DNA of 11,217 bases from JANWZL01 sp037445185 (GTDB lineage Bacteria > Pseudomonadota > Gammaproteobacteria > Burkholderiales > Thiobacillaceae), in the NCBI GenBank assembly GCA_037445185.1, contig JBBIKZ010000079.1, forward strand, positions 1-11,217. The letters are read 5' to 3'. The first letter of the stretch is position 1, and each line of letters begins with the position of its first letter. The notes beneath the pieces are model-generated. The model searched no databases and had not been told where the DNA came from. It was given only the letters and a program-made list of their open reading frames with translations. This document shows positions 1-6,844 of the stretch, piece by piece. The translations under genes were made by a program, and so were the position numbers.

Positions 1-3
1 GGA

Positions 4-681
4 TCATTGCAACACGACGAGGACCACGCGACGGTTCTGCATGCGTCCCTCGCGCGTGCGATTGTCCGCCGCGGGCTCGGTCTCGCCGTAGGAGATGGCA
101 GACAGACGTGCCAGCGGCAGCCCCCCCTTGCGGTGCAGGTGGCTGCGCACGGCCTCGGCCCGCATCAGGCCCAGGCGCTCGTTGTAGGCCGCCGGCCCCC
201 GGCTGTCGGTATGGCCCTGGATTTCGATGAACACGGGTTTGCCCTCAGCCTTGATGCGGGCGGCGAATTCGTCCAGGGCGGCCTTGGCCTCCTCGGACAG
301 GTTGGCCTTCTCGCTGGCGAAGCGCAGGGTGTCCTGGGTCATGACCACCTCATAGAGCAGCTTGCCCTCGGCCAGCTTGCCGGCCGCAATGGCCCGGTCC
401 AGGGCCTCCTGCGCCGTCTTGGAGACGGCGGTGATGCGCTCGTCATGCGACTTGAGGGTGGCCTCGGCCTGATCCAGCCGTCCGCCCAGGGCGCGCATCT
501 GGGCATCCAAACGTCTCTGACCGCTGTCCGAGGTCTCCACCCGCTGTTCCAGGGCGGTCAGCCGGTCCTGTACCGGTTTGAGCTGGCCCTGGACGTATTC
601 GTGGACGTAGTCCTTGGTGGCGCAGCCGCTGGCAGACAGGCCCAGGGCGACGACGATGGCGGGCACACCGAGTCTCTTCAT
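4..681 (-). CDS. OmpA-family outer-membrane lipoprotein with coiled coil
   Basis: The product is a 225-residue lipoprotein that probably anchors the outer membrane to peptidoglycan. A hydrophobic signal peptide (residues 4-19) ends at a lipobox-like ASGC with Cys20 as the lipidation site. The -3 residue is Ala rather than the usual Leu, and Ala21 at +2 fits outer-membrane sorting. Residues about 25-100 are heptad-like and charged, suggesting a coiled coil. Residues about 108-225 form an OmpA C-terminal domain with the GHTDSRG motif. Asp159 and Arg174 have the 15-residue spacing of the known diaminopimelate-binding pair. I chose the ATG at 681 because GGAG (691-688) lies six bases upstream. 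An in-frame ATG at 693 would add four residues but lacks a good ribosome site. The gene follows dctM in the same direction across a 108-base gap. The domain call is firm; the biological role beyond envelope anchoring is inferred. Confidence 0.92.
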   Translation of the reverse strand: MKRLGVPAIVVALGLSASGCATKDYVHEYVQGQLKPVQDRLTALEQRVETSDSGQRRLDAQMRALGGRLDQAEATLKSHDERITAVSKTAQEALDRAIAAGKLAEGKLLYEVVMTQDTLRFASEKANLSEEAKAALDEFAARIKAEGKPVFIEIQGHTDSRGPAAYNERLGLMRAEAVRSHLHRKGGLPLARLSAISYGETEPAADNRTREGRMQNRRVVLVVLQ

Positions 682-723
682 GTCGAACTCCATATAGTTA
701 TCGCAAGCAGGTATCCAGTCTAG

Positions 724-752
724 ATTATCGTCCAGCAGGCCGGAAACTTGAA
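724..752 (-). promoter_or_regulatory. possible sigma-70 promoter for the OmpA-type lipoprotein gene
   Basis: On the minus strand the 108-base gap between dctM and the lipoprotein gene holds GATAAT (729-724, five of six to the -10 consensus). Seventeen bases upstream is a weak -35 candidate, TTCAAG (752-747). This would place the transcript start roughly 40 bases before the lipoprotein ATG. A sigma-54-like element (717-703) lies closer to the gene but matches only at its two ends. Both are pattern matches only. Confidence 0.3.
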
Positions 753-789
753 TCCCTCTATCCGGGCGAAATGTGCGGACGTGTTGCCG

Positions 790-2163
790 TCAGGGTACAC
801 CGGCGCCCTCGAGCAGGATGGGCACATCGATCTCGGGCGCTGCGACCGTGTGCTCGCCGACCAGCCCCGGGAAGGCCATCACCAAGGCGACCATGCCGAG
901 CTGGATCAGCAGGAAGGGCACCGCCCCCCAGTAGATGTCGGCGGTCCGCACCGTCTTCGGCGCGACGCTGCGCAGGTAGAAGAGGGCAAAACCGAAGGGC
1001 GGGTGCATGAACGAGGTCTGCATGTTGATGCCGAGCAGCACCCCGAACCAGACCAGGTCGATGCCCAGCTTGGCCGCCACCGGCGCGAGCAGCGGAACGA
1101 TGATGAAGGCGATCTCGAAGAAGTCGAGGAAGAAAGCGAGCAGGAAGACCAGCAGATTGACGACGATGAGAAAGCCGAGCACGCCGCCGGGCAGGGCGCT
1201 GAACAACCCTTCGACCCACTCGTCGCCGTCGAGGGCCTGAAAGACCAGCGAGAAGACCGTCGAGCCGATGAGGATGAACAGCACGAAACTGGTGAGCCGG
1301 GCGGTGCGGTCCATGGCCTGGCGCATGAGCTCCCAGCTGAGCCGCTTCCTGACCACGGCCAGCAGCAGGGCGCCCACGGCGCCCATGGCACCGCCTTCGG
1401 TCGGCGTGGCGATGCCAAGAAAGATGGTGCCCAGCACCAGGAAGACCAGCACCAGAGGGGGCACCATGGTCATCAGAACCCGGCGGGCAAGGGCCATCCC
1501 GTGCAGGGTACGGGCCTCGGCCGGCAGGGCCGGCGCGTGCGCCGGTCGCACGAGGCTCACCGCCATGACGTAGAGGGCATAGAAACCCGTCAACATCAGG
1601 GCGGGCACCAGGGCCCCGTGATACATGTCGCCGACGGACACGCCCAGCTGATCGGCCAGGACGATCAGCACCAGCGATGGGGGCAGGATCTGCGCCAGGG
1701 TGCCCGAGGCGGCGATGACCCCGGTGGCCAGGCGCGGGTCGTAACCGTAACGCAGCATGATGGGCAGGCTGATCAGCCCCATGGCGATGACCGAGGCCGC
1801 CACCACGCCGGTGGTGGCCGCCAGCAGGGCGCCGACCAGGATCACCGCGTAGGCGAGCCCGCCGCGCACGGTGCCGAAGAGCTGCCCCATGGTGTCGAGC
1901 AGGTCCTCGGCCATGCCGCTGCGCTCGAGGATGAGCCCCATGAAGGTGAAAAAGGGGATGGCCAGCAGGGTGGCATTGGACATGATGCCGAAGATGCGCT
2001 CCGGCAGGGCCTGCAGCAGGGCGAACTCGAAATAGCCCGCCTGGATGCCGATCCAGGCGAAGAGCAGGCCGTTCGCCGCCAGCGAGAAGGCCACCGGATA
2101 GCCGAGCAGCAGGAAGACCACCAGGCCCAGGAACATCAGCGGGGCCATGAATTCGTGGCTCAA
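790..2163 (-). CDS. dctM: TRAP transporter large permease subunit (DctM type)
   Basis: This is the large membrane subunit of a tripartite ATP-independent periplasmic (TRAP) carrier, which uses an ion gradient to import organic acids delivered by a periplasmic binding protein. The 457-residue product is almost entirely hydrophobic, with about twelve membrane segments. Family signatures visible are LLGYPVAFSLA (residues 19-29), GTLAQILPPS (154-163) and ATPTEGGAMGA (252-262). The stretch DFFEIAFIIVP with LLGINMQTSFMHPPFGFALF (347-395) resembles the mannitol/chloroaromatic (FcbT3-like) branch. I chose TTG at 2163 as the start because GGAGG (2175-2171) sits seven bases upstream and TTG overlaps the dctQ stop as TTGA. 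The in-frame ATG at 2148 is 22 bases from that ribosome site. Substrate cannot be told from sequence; keto-acid or other carboxylate uptake is the family expectation. Confidence 0.94.
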   Translation of the reverse strand: MSHEFMAPLMFLGLVVFLLLGYPVAFSLAANGLLFAWIGIQAGYFEFALLQALPERIFGIMSNATLLAIPFFTFMGLILERSGMAEDLLDTMGQLFGTVRGGLAYAVILVGALLAATTGVVAASVIAMGLISLPIMLRYGYDPRLATGVIAASGTLAQILPPSLVLIVLADQLGVSVGDMYHGALVPALMLTGFYALYVMAVSLVRPAHAPALPAEARTLHGMALARRVLMTMVPPLVLVFLVLGTIFLGIATPTEGGAMGAVGALLLAVVRKRLSWELMRQAMDRTARLTSFVLFILIGSTVFSLVFQALDGDEWVEGLFSALPGGVLGFLIVVNLLVFLLAFFLDFFEIAFIIVPLLAPVAAKLGIDLVWFGVLLGINMQTSFMHPPFGFALFYLRSVAPKTVRTADIYWGAVPFLLIQLGMVALVMAFPGLVGEHTVAAPEIDVPILLEGAGVP

Positions 2164-2699
2164 ACCGTCTCCTCCGCCCGCTTTGGGGTCTGTGCCAGGT
2201 GACCGGTCAGGATCGCCAACTGCTTGATCGCCTCCGACACCCCCTGCAGAAACAGCAGGCCGAAGCCGATCGGGATGGCCAGCTTGATCGGCCAGCGGGC
2301 AAGCCCGCCGGCATCGGGTGAGGTCTCGTTCACCGTGTAGGAGGCCAGGAAGCCCTTCCACCCCAGCCAGGCGATGAGCCCGCACATGGGCAGCAGAAAG
2401 AGCAGGGCGCCGAGCAGATCGATCCATGCCCGCGCGCGGGGGGGAAAACGACCGTAGAGGATGTCGATGCGCACGTGTCCGTTGTGCCTGAGGGTATAGG
2501 GCGCGGCGAACAGGAAGATGGCGGCGAAGAGATACCACTGGATCTCCAGCCAGGCATTGGAGCTCAGGTCCAGACCGTAGCGGACGGCGGCGTTGCCGGC
2601 CGAGATGACGACGGCGGCCAGCACCAGCCAGCGCACGAGGCGGCCGATGCCTTCGTTCAGGGCATCGATGCCGCGCGAGAGTGCGAGCAGGCCGCCCAC
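2160..2699 (-). CDS. dctQ: TRAP transporter small permease subunit (DctQ type)
   Basis: This is the four-helix small membrane subunit of the TRAP carrier, partner of the adjacent large subunit. The 179-residue product has four hydrophobic segments at about residues 20-40, 48-68, 88-112 and 139-160. Family features include WLEIQWYLFAAIFLFAAPYTL followed by the hydrophilic loop NGHVRIDILY. The start is GTG at 2699 with AGGGGG (2709-2704) four bases upstream. Only nine bases separate the pmbA stop from this start. The stop overlaps the dctM start by three bases, indicating translational coupling. In most TRAP operons dctP precedes or accompanies dctQ. Here the upstream neighbour is pmbA, so the binding protein must lie outside the window or elsewhere in the genome. 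Confidence 0.92.
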   Translation of the reverse strand: MGGLLALSRGIDALNEGIGRLVRWLVLAAVVISAGNAAVRYGLDLSSNAWLEIQWYLFAAIFLFAAPYTLRHNGHVRIDILYGRFPPRARAWIDLLGALLFLLPMCGLIAWLGWKGFLASYTVNETSPDAGGLARWPIKLAIPIGFGLLFLQGVSEAIKQLAILTGHLAQTPKRAEETV

Positions 2700-2708
2700 C
2701 CCGCCCCC

Positions 2709-4049
2709 TCACTCCCCGGCGACCGTCATGCGGTCGATCAGAATGGAGCCGACACGGCGCGAACCACGCACCTCGACGTCGCGACCGATCGCCTGGATGC
2801 CCAGGAACATGTCCCTGAGGTTGCCGGCGACGGTGATCTCCTCCACCGGGTAGGCGATGACGCCGTCCTCCACCCAGAATCCGGCAGCACCGCGGGAATA
2901 GTCGCCGGTGACCATGTTCAGTCCATGCCCGAGCAATTCGGTGACCAGCAGTCCGCGACCCATCTTCCTGAGCAGTCCGTCCAGATCCTCGCCCGTGCTG
3001 GGTATGATGAGGTTGTGATTGCCGCCGGCGTTGCCCGTGCTCTTCATGCCGAGCTTGCGTGCGCTGTAGCTGCCGAGGAAGTAACCCTGTAGCACACCGT
3101 CCCTGACCACGTCCCGGTCATGGGTGGCCACGCCCTCGTGGTCGAAGGCCGCGCTGGCGAGACCCCGCGGCAGGAACGGGCGCTCCTGGATCTGCACGAA
3201 GGACGGGAAGACCTGCTGGCCCAGGCTGTCGAGCAGGAAGCTCGACTTGCGGTAGAGATGCCCGCCCGAGACAGCGGAGACGAAGCTGGCGATGAGCCCG
3301 CTGGCGACGGGGGCCTCGAACAAGACCGGACACTGCCGCGTGCCGAGCTTGCGGGCGTTGAGGCGTCGCACCGTGCGCTCGCCGGCGCGGCGCCCGATCG
3401 CCTCGGCGGATGCCATGTCGGCGGCGGCACGGGCAGTGTCGTACCAGTAGTCGCGCTGCATCGCACCCGCCTCCTCGGCGATCACCGCGCAGGAGATGCT
3501 GTGACGGGAGGTGGGATAGCCGCCCATGAAACCCAGGCTGTTGGCATAGACGAACTGTGACTCCTGCGTGCTCACCGTGGCCCCCTCGGCGTTGTTGATG
3601 CGGGCATCCACCCCGAGTGCCGCCGCCTCGCAGGCGCGCGCGAGCTCGATGGCCCCCTGCACCGGCTGGTCCCACGGATGGTAGAGGTCCAGGTCGGGGA
3701 TCTCGCGCGCCAAGAGCTCGGCGTCGGCCAGGCCGGCACACGCATCCTCGGCGGTGTAGCGGGCGATGACCAGGGCCTTGTCCACGGTGCGGCGCAGGGC
3801 GTCGTCGGAGAAATCCGAGGTCGAGGCGTGCCCCCGGCGATGGCCGATGTAGACGGTGAGCGACACCCCCTTGTCCTGGTTGTATTCGAGGGTCTCCACC
3901 TCGCCCTTGCGCACCGACACGGTCTGGCCGAAGCCTTCCGTGACCTCGATCTCCGCCGCCGTGGCGCCACCGTTGCGGGCCAGATCGAGCACGCGGGCGG
4001 CCAATTCGCGCAGGGTTTCAGGGGTGGAGGAGAATCGGGTATCGGACAC
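2709..4049 (-). CDS. pmbA: TldE/PmbA family protein, partner of the TldD metalloprotease
   Basis: PmbA (TldE) is the non-catalytic partner of TldD. In E. coli the pair matures microcin B17 and degrades the antitoxin CcdA in the cytoplasm. The 446-residue product matches the family along its length (about 450 residues in E. coli). Landmarks are GATAAEIEV near the N terminus, LGMKSTGNAGGNHN, LLVTELLGHG, VTGDYSRGAAGFWVEDG and EITVAGNLRDMF near the C terminus. The HExxxH zinc motif of TldD is absent, as expected. HEGVATH near residue 303 has the wrong spacing and sits where the family has an EGV motif. I chose GTG at 4049, with AGCAGG eight bases upstream, because it gives the family's usual length. 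ATG at 4121 would add 24 unconserved residues and overlap the divergent darP start. tldD is not in the window. Confidence 0.94.
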   Translation of the reverse strand: MSDTRFSSTPETLRELAARVLDLARNGGATAAEIEVTEGFGQTVSVRKGEVETLEYNQDKGVSLTVYIGHRRGHASTSDFSDDALRRTVDKALVIARYTAEDACAGLADAELLAREIPDLDLYHPWDQPVQGAIELARACEAAALGVDARINNAEGATVSTQESQFVYANSLGFMGGYPTSRHSISCAVIAEEAGAMQRDYWYDTARAAADMASAEAIGRRAGERTVRRLNARKLGTRQCPVLFEAPVASGLIASFVSAVSGGHLYRKSSFLLDSLGQQVFPSFVQIQERPFLPRGLASAAFDHEGVATHDRDVVRDGVLQGYFLGSYSARKLGMKSTGNAGGNHNLIIPSTGEDLDGLLRKMGRGLLVTELLGHGLNMVTGDYSRGAAGFWVEDGVIAYPVEEITVAGNLRDMFLGIQAIGRDVEVRGSRRVGSILIDRMTVAGE

Positions 4050-4062
4050 GGTGTCGGCCTGC

Positions 4063-4090
4063 TTTACACTTGCGGAGGCGATATCATAAC
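4063..4090 (+). promoter_or_regulatory. possible darP promoter in the divergent pmbA-darP region
   Basis: TTTACA (4063-4068, five of six to the -35 consensus) is followed after 16 bases by CATAAC (4085-4090, four of six to -10). This would start transcription about 20-25 bases before the darP ATG. A minus-strand TATGAT (4088-4083), a possible pmbA -10 element, overlaps it across the palindrome GATATC, so the two promoters may compete. No convincing minus-strand -35 was found. Confidence 0.28.
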
Positions 4091-4096
4091 AAGCAT
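4064..4096 (-). CDS. possible 10-codon leader ORF upstream of pmbA
   Basis: A short frame reads M-L-V-M-I-S-P-P-Q-V and then stops at TAA (4066-4064). Its ATG (4096-4094) is preceded by a perfect AAGGAGG (4109-4103) at six-base spacing, the best ribosome-binding site near pmbA. The stop lies 14 bases before the pmbA GTG, close enough for ribosome reinitiation. It is in a different frame from pmbA. A minus-strand TATGAT (4088-4083) overlaps it. If that were the pmbA -10 element, the leader's ribosome site would not be transcribed. It may be chance, or a true leader peptide coupling pmbA translation. Confidence 0.22.
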   Translation of the reverse strand: MLVMISPPQV

Positions 4097-4119
4097 CGTC
4101 ACCCTCCTTGTCCGCGTCC

Positions 4120-4611
4120 ATGGACGACCCCGAACGACGGCCGCCAAGCAAGACCCAGCGCAAGAAGGCCATGCACGCCCTGCAAACACTGGGCGAGACG
4201 CTGGTTGGCATGTCGGCCGACCAGCTCGACCGCCTGGAGCTGCCGGAGGCGCTGCACGAGGCGGTGGTGGCGGCGGGTCGTATCCGCAGCCGCGAGGGAC
4301 GCCGTCGGCAAATGCAATACATCGGCCGCCTGATGCGCGAGGTCGAGGCGGAAGCGATCGCCGAGCGGCTGGCGCGTTTGCTGGGGGAGTCGGCTGCCGC
4401 CAAGGCGGAGTTCCACGCCATCGAGCGCTGGCGCGCCAGGCTGCTCGCGGATGACGCCGCCCTGACCGATTGGTTGGCCGCCCATCCGGACAGCGATGCC
4501 CAACTGCTGCGGCAGCTCATCCGCAACGCGCGCCGCGAGACGACGGATGGCAAACCACCCCGCGCCAGCCGGGCCCTGTTCAGGCTGCTGCGGCAAGCGC
4601 GGCAAGCTTGA
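4120..4611 (+). CDS. darP: DarP/YjgA family ribosome-associated protein
   Basis: This is a cytoplasmic, highly charged, helical 163-residue protein of the DUF615 family. E. coli YjgA (DarP) associates with late 50S subunit precursors and helps ribosome assembly. Family landmarks are SKTQRKKAMHALQTLGE near the N terminus, LELPEALHEAV, RRRQMQYIGRLMREV, AIERWRARLLADDAAL and QLLRQLIRNARRE, ending in LFRLLRQ. It is slightly shorter than the E. coli protein (about 183 residues), mainly at the N terminus. The ATG at 4120 is the natural start, though no Shine-Dalgarno sequence precedes it. A TTG at 4108 would add four residues. The gene is divergent from pmbA with about 70 bases between starts, and this conserved neighbourhood strengthens both calls. 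A terminator follows, so it appears monocistronic. Confidence 0.93.
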   Translation: MDDPERRPPSKTQRKKAMHALQTLGETLVGMSADQLDRLELPEALHEAVVAAGRIRSREGRRRQMQYIGRLMREVEAEAIAERLARLLGESAAAKAEFHAIERWRARLLADDAALTDWLAAHPDSDAQLLRQLIRNARRETTDGKPPRASRALFRLLRQARQA

Positions 4612-4618
4612 GACGGCA

Positions 4619-4666
4619 CCCGAGCCATCCCGCAGACAGGCTCGGGCAGAGCTGTCGGATTTTTTT
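4619..4666 (+). terminator. intrinsic terminator after darP with an alternative overlapping hairpin
   Basis: The terminator stem pairs GACAGGCTC (4635-4643) with GAGCTGTC (4649-4656): eight base pairs with one bulged G and a GGGCA loop. Seven T residues follow at 4660-4666. The upstream arm also takes part in a second, mutually exclusive perfect 8-bp stem, CCCGAGCC (4619-4626) with GGCTCGGG (4639-4646). It lies 8-55 bases past the darP stop and insulates the next gene. The overlapping stems could merely be redundant or could form an antiterminator arrangement. Confidence 0.62.
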
Positions 4667-4720
4667 ACACTGCCCCAATTACCCCATCGAAAATCACGAG
4701 TAAATAAATATCAGCACGGA

Positions 4721-4735
4721 TGGCATGGATATTGC
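4721..4735 (+). promoter_or_regulatory. sigma-54 (RpoN) -24/-12 promoter of the HDOD kinase gene
   Basis: TGGCATGGATATTGC matches the RpoN consensus TGGCACG-N4-TTGC at ten of eleven defined bases. The -24 GG and -12 GC are separated by exactly ten bases. The predicted transcript start is near 4747, eight bases before the ATG at 4755 or 26 before the ATG at 4773. The surrounding 4660-4740 stretch is AT-rich relative to its neighbours, as often seen where DNA is bent by IHF, but I see no clear IHF site. No enhancer-protein site was recognised. Such promoters need an AAA+ activator, which is not encoded in this window. Confidence 0.6.
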
Positions 4736-4754
4736 GTGTTACTGAAGTCGGGAT

Positions 4755-6761
4755 ATGCCCCGTCACTATGCCATGTCAGAAGAACTCGAACCCCACCCCT
4801 TGAGCAGCCCCGCCCCCGCCCAGCCCGCCGTCGTCATGCGGCTGTTGGACATGCTGGGGGGCGAGGCCACCCTGCCGCCAGACTGCGCGCGGGTCCTCGG
4901 ACTCGACCCTGCCCTCACCCTGTGGGTCATGACCGCGGCCGCCCAGAGCGCGAGATACCGTCAGCTGCCCACCCTCGAGGAGGCCCTGCAGGGATTGAGC
5001 CTGCAAGGCCTGAAATCACGGCTCATGCAGGAGGTCCTCGACCTGCTGGTCCGGCGTCTACACCCCTCGGACCGGATCCAGACCTGGCGGCTATCCCTGC
5101 GCTGCGCCTGCCTGTGCGAGGCTCTGGCAGGCGAACTGTCCTATCCCCAGCCGCACGAGGCCTACCTGGCCGGTCTGCTGCACAACCTGGGCCCCGCCCC
5201 CCCCGCGGGCTGGGACCTGGACCACCTGTTGCAGGAGCGGGATGCCGCCCTGGCCGCCCGCGTCGAGGCCTGGCGCTATCCCAGTCTGCTGCCCGATGCG
5301 CTGCGCTACCAACACTGGCCGCTGCAGGCCCTGCGCGATGCCGCCGGTATCGTGCAGATGCTGTGGGCGTCGCGCTGCCTGGTGGAACAGGACGGACGGG
5401 CGAGCGAGGCGGAAATCGGCCAGTTGCTGGGCCTCGCCCCCGAACGCCTCGCCGGCCTGATGGCCTCGGCCCTGGAGCGCGCCGAGTCCCAGCTCGGCGC
5501 CTACCTCGACGGCGCCACCACCCTCTCCAACCTGCAGGAACTGCCGCTGCAACTGCTCAAGGCCCTGAACCGCTTCACGCTGCTCGAGCAGCTCTGGATG
5601 TCCATGGTCGAGCATGCAGGCGGGACGCGAGGCGTGAGCCTGCTGGCGCGTCATCTGCAGGAGGCACACGGACTCGCGACCCCCATCTACCTGGCACCGG
5701 ACCCGCAGCGCGGCCGTCTGGTGGGGCACCCCCTGCCCGAGACGACACCGCCGCCAGCGCTTTCCGTGCCGGTGGAAGGCAGCGACACCGCCGCCGCCAT
5801 GGCCTTTCAGTGGCACCGACCGATCATCGCCATCACCGTCAATCAGTCCGGTGCCAGCCTGCTCGACACCCAGCTCGCGCGCCTGGCCGGCAGGGAGGGC
5901 GTGCTGGCGATCCCCATCGGCGGGGAGACAGCGGAGGGCGTGCTGCTGGCCTGCGGTTATCGGGGTCAGCTCGTGAATCTGGGCGAGGATCCGGACTATC
6001 TCGGCAGGCTGGGACGCATCGTCGGCCGACACCGGCGTGAGGCGGGGGCCGAGGACGCGGGTGAGCTCAGGGCGCAGCAGGGCCTGCTCTGGCACCTGCG
6101 CACCCGGCAGCTGGCGCACGAGATCAACAATCCGCTCGGGATCGTCAAGAACTATCTCGCCCTGTTGCGCGTGAAGCTCGGCGCTGACGCGGCCATCGCC
6201 GACGAATTGCGGGTGATCCACGAGGAACTCGACCGCATCGCCCGCATCGTCCATGCCCTCGTCGGCGAGCGGCCCGAGTTTCTGGAAGCGGGCGCCGAGG
6301 TGGACGTGAATGCCCTGCTTGCCGATCTGGTCAAGGTGGCGGCGGCCGGGCCGATGCAGCAGAAGGGCGTGCGCATCGAGCAGCGTTACCAACCGGGATT
6401 GCCGCCGCTGCGCTGTCATCCCGACCGGCTCAGACAGCTGCTGCTCAACCTGCTCCTCAACGCCATGGAGGCGGCACCGGAACAGGGGGTGGTCAGCCTG
6501 GAGACGCACCGCATCGTCAACCACAGACAGGAGCGGCAGGTGGAGATCCTGGTGAGCAACACCGGCCCCGAGATCGCGCCGGAGGTCCTGGCCCGGCTGT
6601 TCGAACCGGTGGAGAGCACCAAGGGCGAGGCGCATGCCGGCCTGGGCCTGTCCATCGTGCGCTCGCTGGCCGCCGATCTGCACGCCGCCGTCTCCTGCCG
6701 CAGTCAGCCAGGCCTGACCACCTTTCAGGTCCTGTTGCCGATGGACGACGGGCTGACCTGA
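4755..6761 (+). CDS. HDOD / GAF-like sensor histidine kinase
   Basis: The 668-residue product has no signal peptide or membrane segment, so it should sense a cytoplasmic signal. Residues about 20-250 look like an HDOD domain, including TLEEALQGLSLQGLKSRLM and GLLHNLG with His143. Residues about 265-420 resemble a GAF-type sensor domain, a weaker call. The kinase core follows: H box LAHEINNPLG with His455 as the phosphorylation site, N box LLNAMEAAP with Asn569, F-box-like LFEPVESTKG, and G2 GLGLSIV (629-635). The G1 motif is unusual: VSNTGPEI places Asn602 where most kinases have the adenine-contacting Asp. The start is ATG 4755 with no strong ribosome site; ATG 4773 is an alternative. The next gene, 83 bases on, is a response regulator and its likely partner. 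A sigma-54 element drives the gene. Confidence 0.9.
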   Translation: MPRHYAMSEELEPHPLSSPAPAQPAVVMRLLDMLGGEATLPPDCARVLGLDPALTLWVMTAAAQSARYRQLPTLEEALQGLSLQGLKSRLMQEVLDLLVRRLHPSDRIQTWRLSLRCACLCEALAGELSYPQPHEAYLAGLLHNLGPAPPAGWDLDHLLQERDAALAARVEAWRYPSLLPDALRYQHWPLQALRDAAGIVQMLWASRCLVEQDGRASEAEIGQLLGLAPERLAGLMASALERAESQLGAYLDGATTLSNLQELPLQLLKALNRFTLLEQLWMSMVEHAGGTRGVSLLARHLQEAHGLATPIYLAPDPQRGRLVGHPLPETTPPPALSVPVEGSDTAAAMAFQWHRPIIAITVNQSGASLLDTQLARLAGREGVLAIPIGGETAEGVLLACGYRGQLVNLGEDPDYLGRLGRIVGRHRREAGAEDAGELRAQQGLLWHLRTRQLAHEINNPLGIVKNYLALLRVKLGADAAIADELRVIHEELDRIARIVHALVGERPEFLEAGAEVDVNALLADLVKVAAAGPMQQKGVRIEQRYQPGLPPLRCHPDRLRQLLLNLLLNAMEAAPEQGVVSLETHRIVNHRQERQVEILVSNTGPEIAPEVLARLFEPVESTKGEAHAGLGLSIVRSLAADLHAAVSCRSQPGLTTFQVLLPMDDGLT

Positions 6762-6844
6762 GCCTATTGCCGGCAGACCGCTTACATGCTAGAAGGCCGC
6801 TCAAGCCCAACCTGGCCAGCGCTGAGGAGACCGAGGCAGGCAAG

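Noticed and set aside
703..717. A second sigma-54-like element (minus strand) before the OmpA-type lipoprotein gene
   Set aside because: GG-N10-GC spacing and TTGC are present, but four of the seven -24 block bases mismatch the consensus. It is too weak to call beside a sigma-70-like candidate.
748..2202. A 484-codon plus-strand open frame opposite dctM, rich in His, Gln, Asp and Gly
   Set aside because: It is the antisense of a clear membrane protein in GC-rich DNA, its composition is typical of a shadow frame, and it resembles no family.
2164..2712. Upstream extension of the dctM frame into dctQ
   Set aside because: It translates dctQ out of frame into Arg/Pro-rich sequence. The ribosome site and family alignment place the start at 2163.
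3118..3141. HEGVATH in PmbA as a possible zinc-protease motif
   Set aside because: The spacing is HExxxxH rather than TldD's HExxxH, and the position corresponds to a conserved EGV motif of the non-catalytic TldE branch.
4050..4628. Upstream extension of the pmbA frame through darP
   Set aside because: The extension is antisense to darP, low-complexity, and exceeds the family length.
5091..6683. A 530-codon minus-strand open frame opposite the kinase gene
   Set aside because: Antisense shadow of a well-supported kinase, with no recognisable domain and repetitive Gln/Gly/His-rich composition.
6767..6844. TTG-initiated 26-residue extension of the response regulator
   Set aside because: Receiver domains normally begin close to the start, and ATG 6845 has a better spaced ribosome site.
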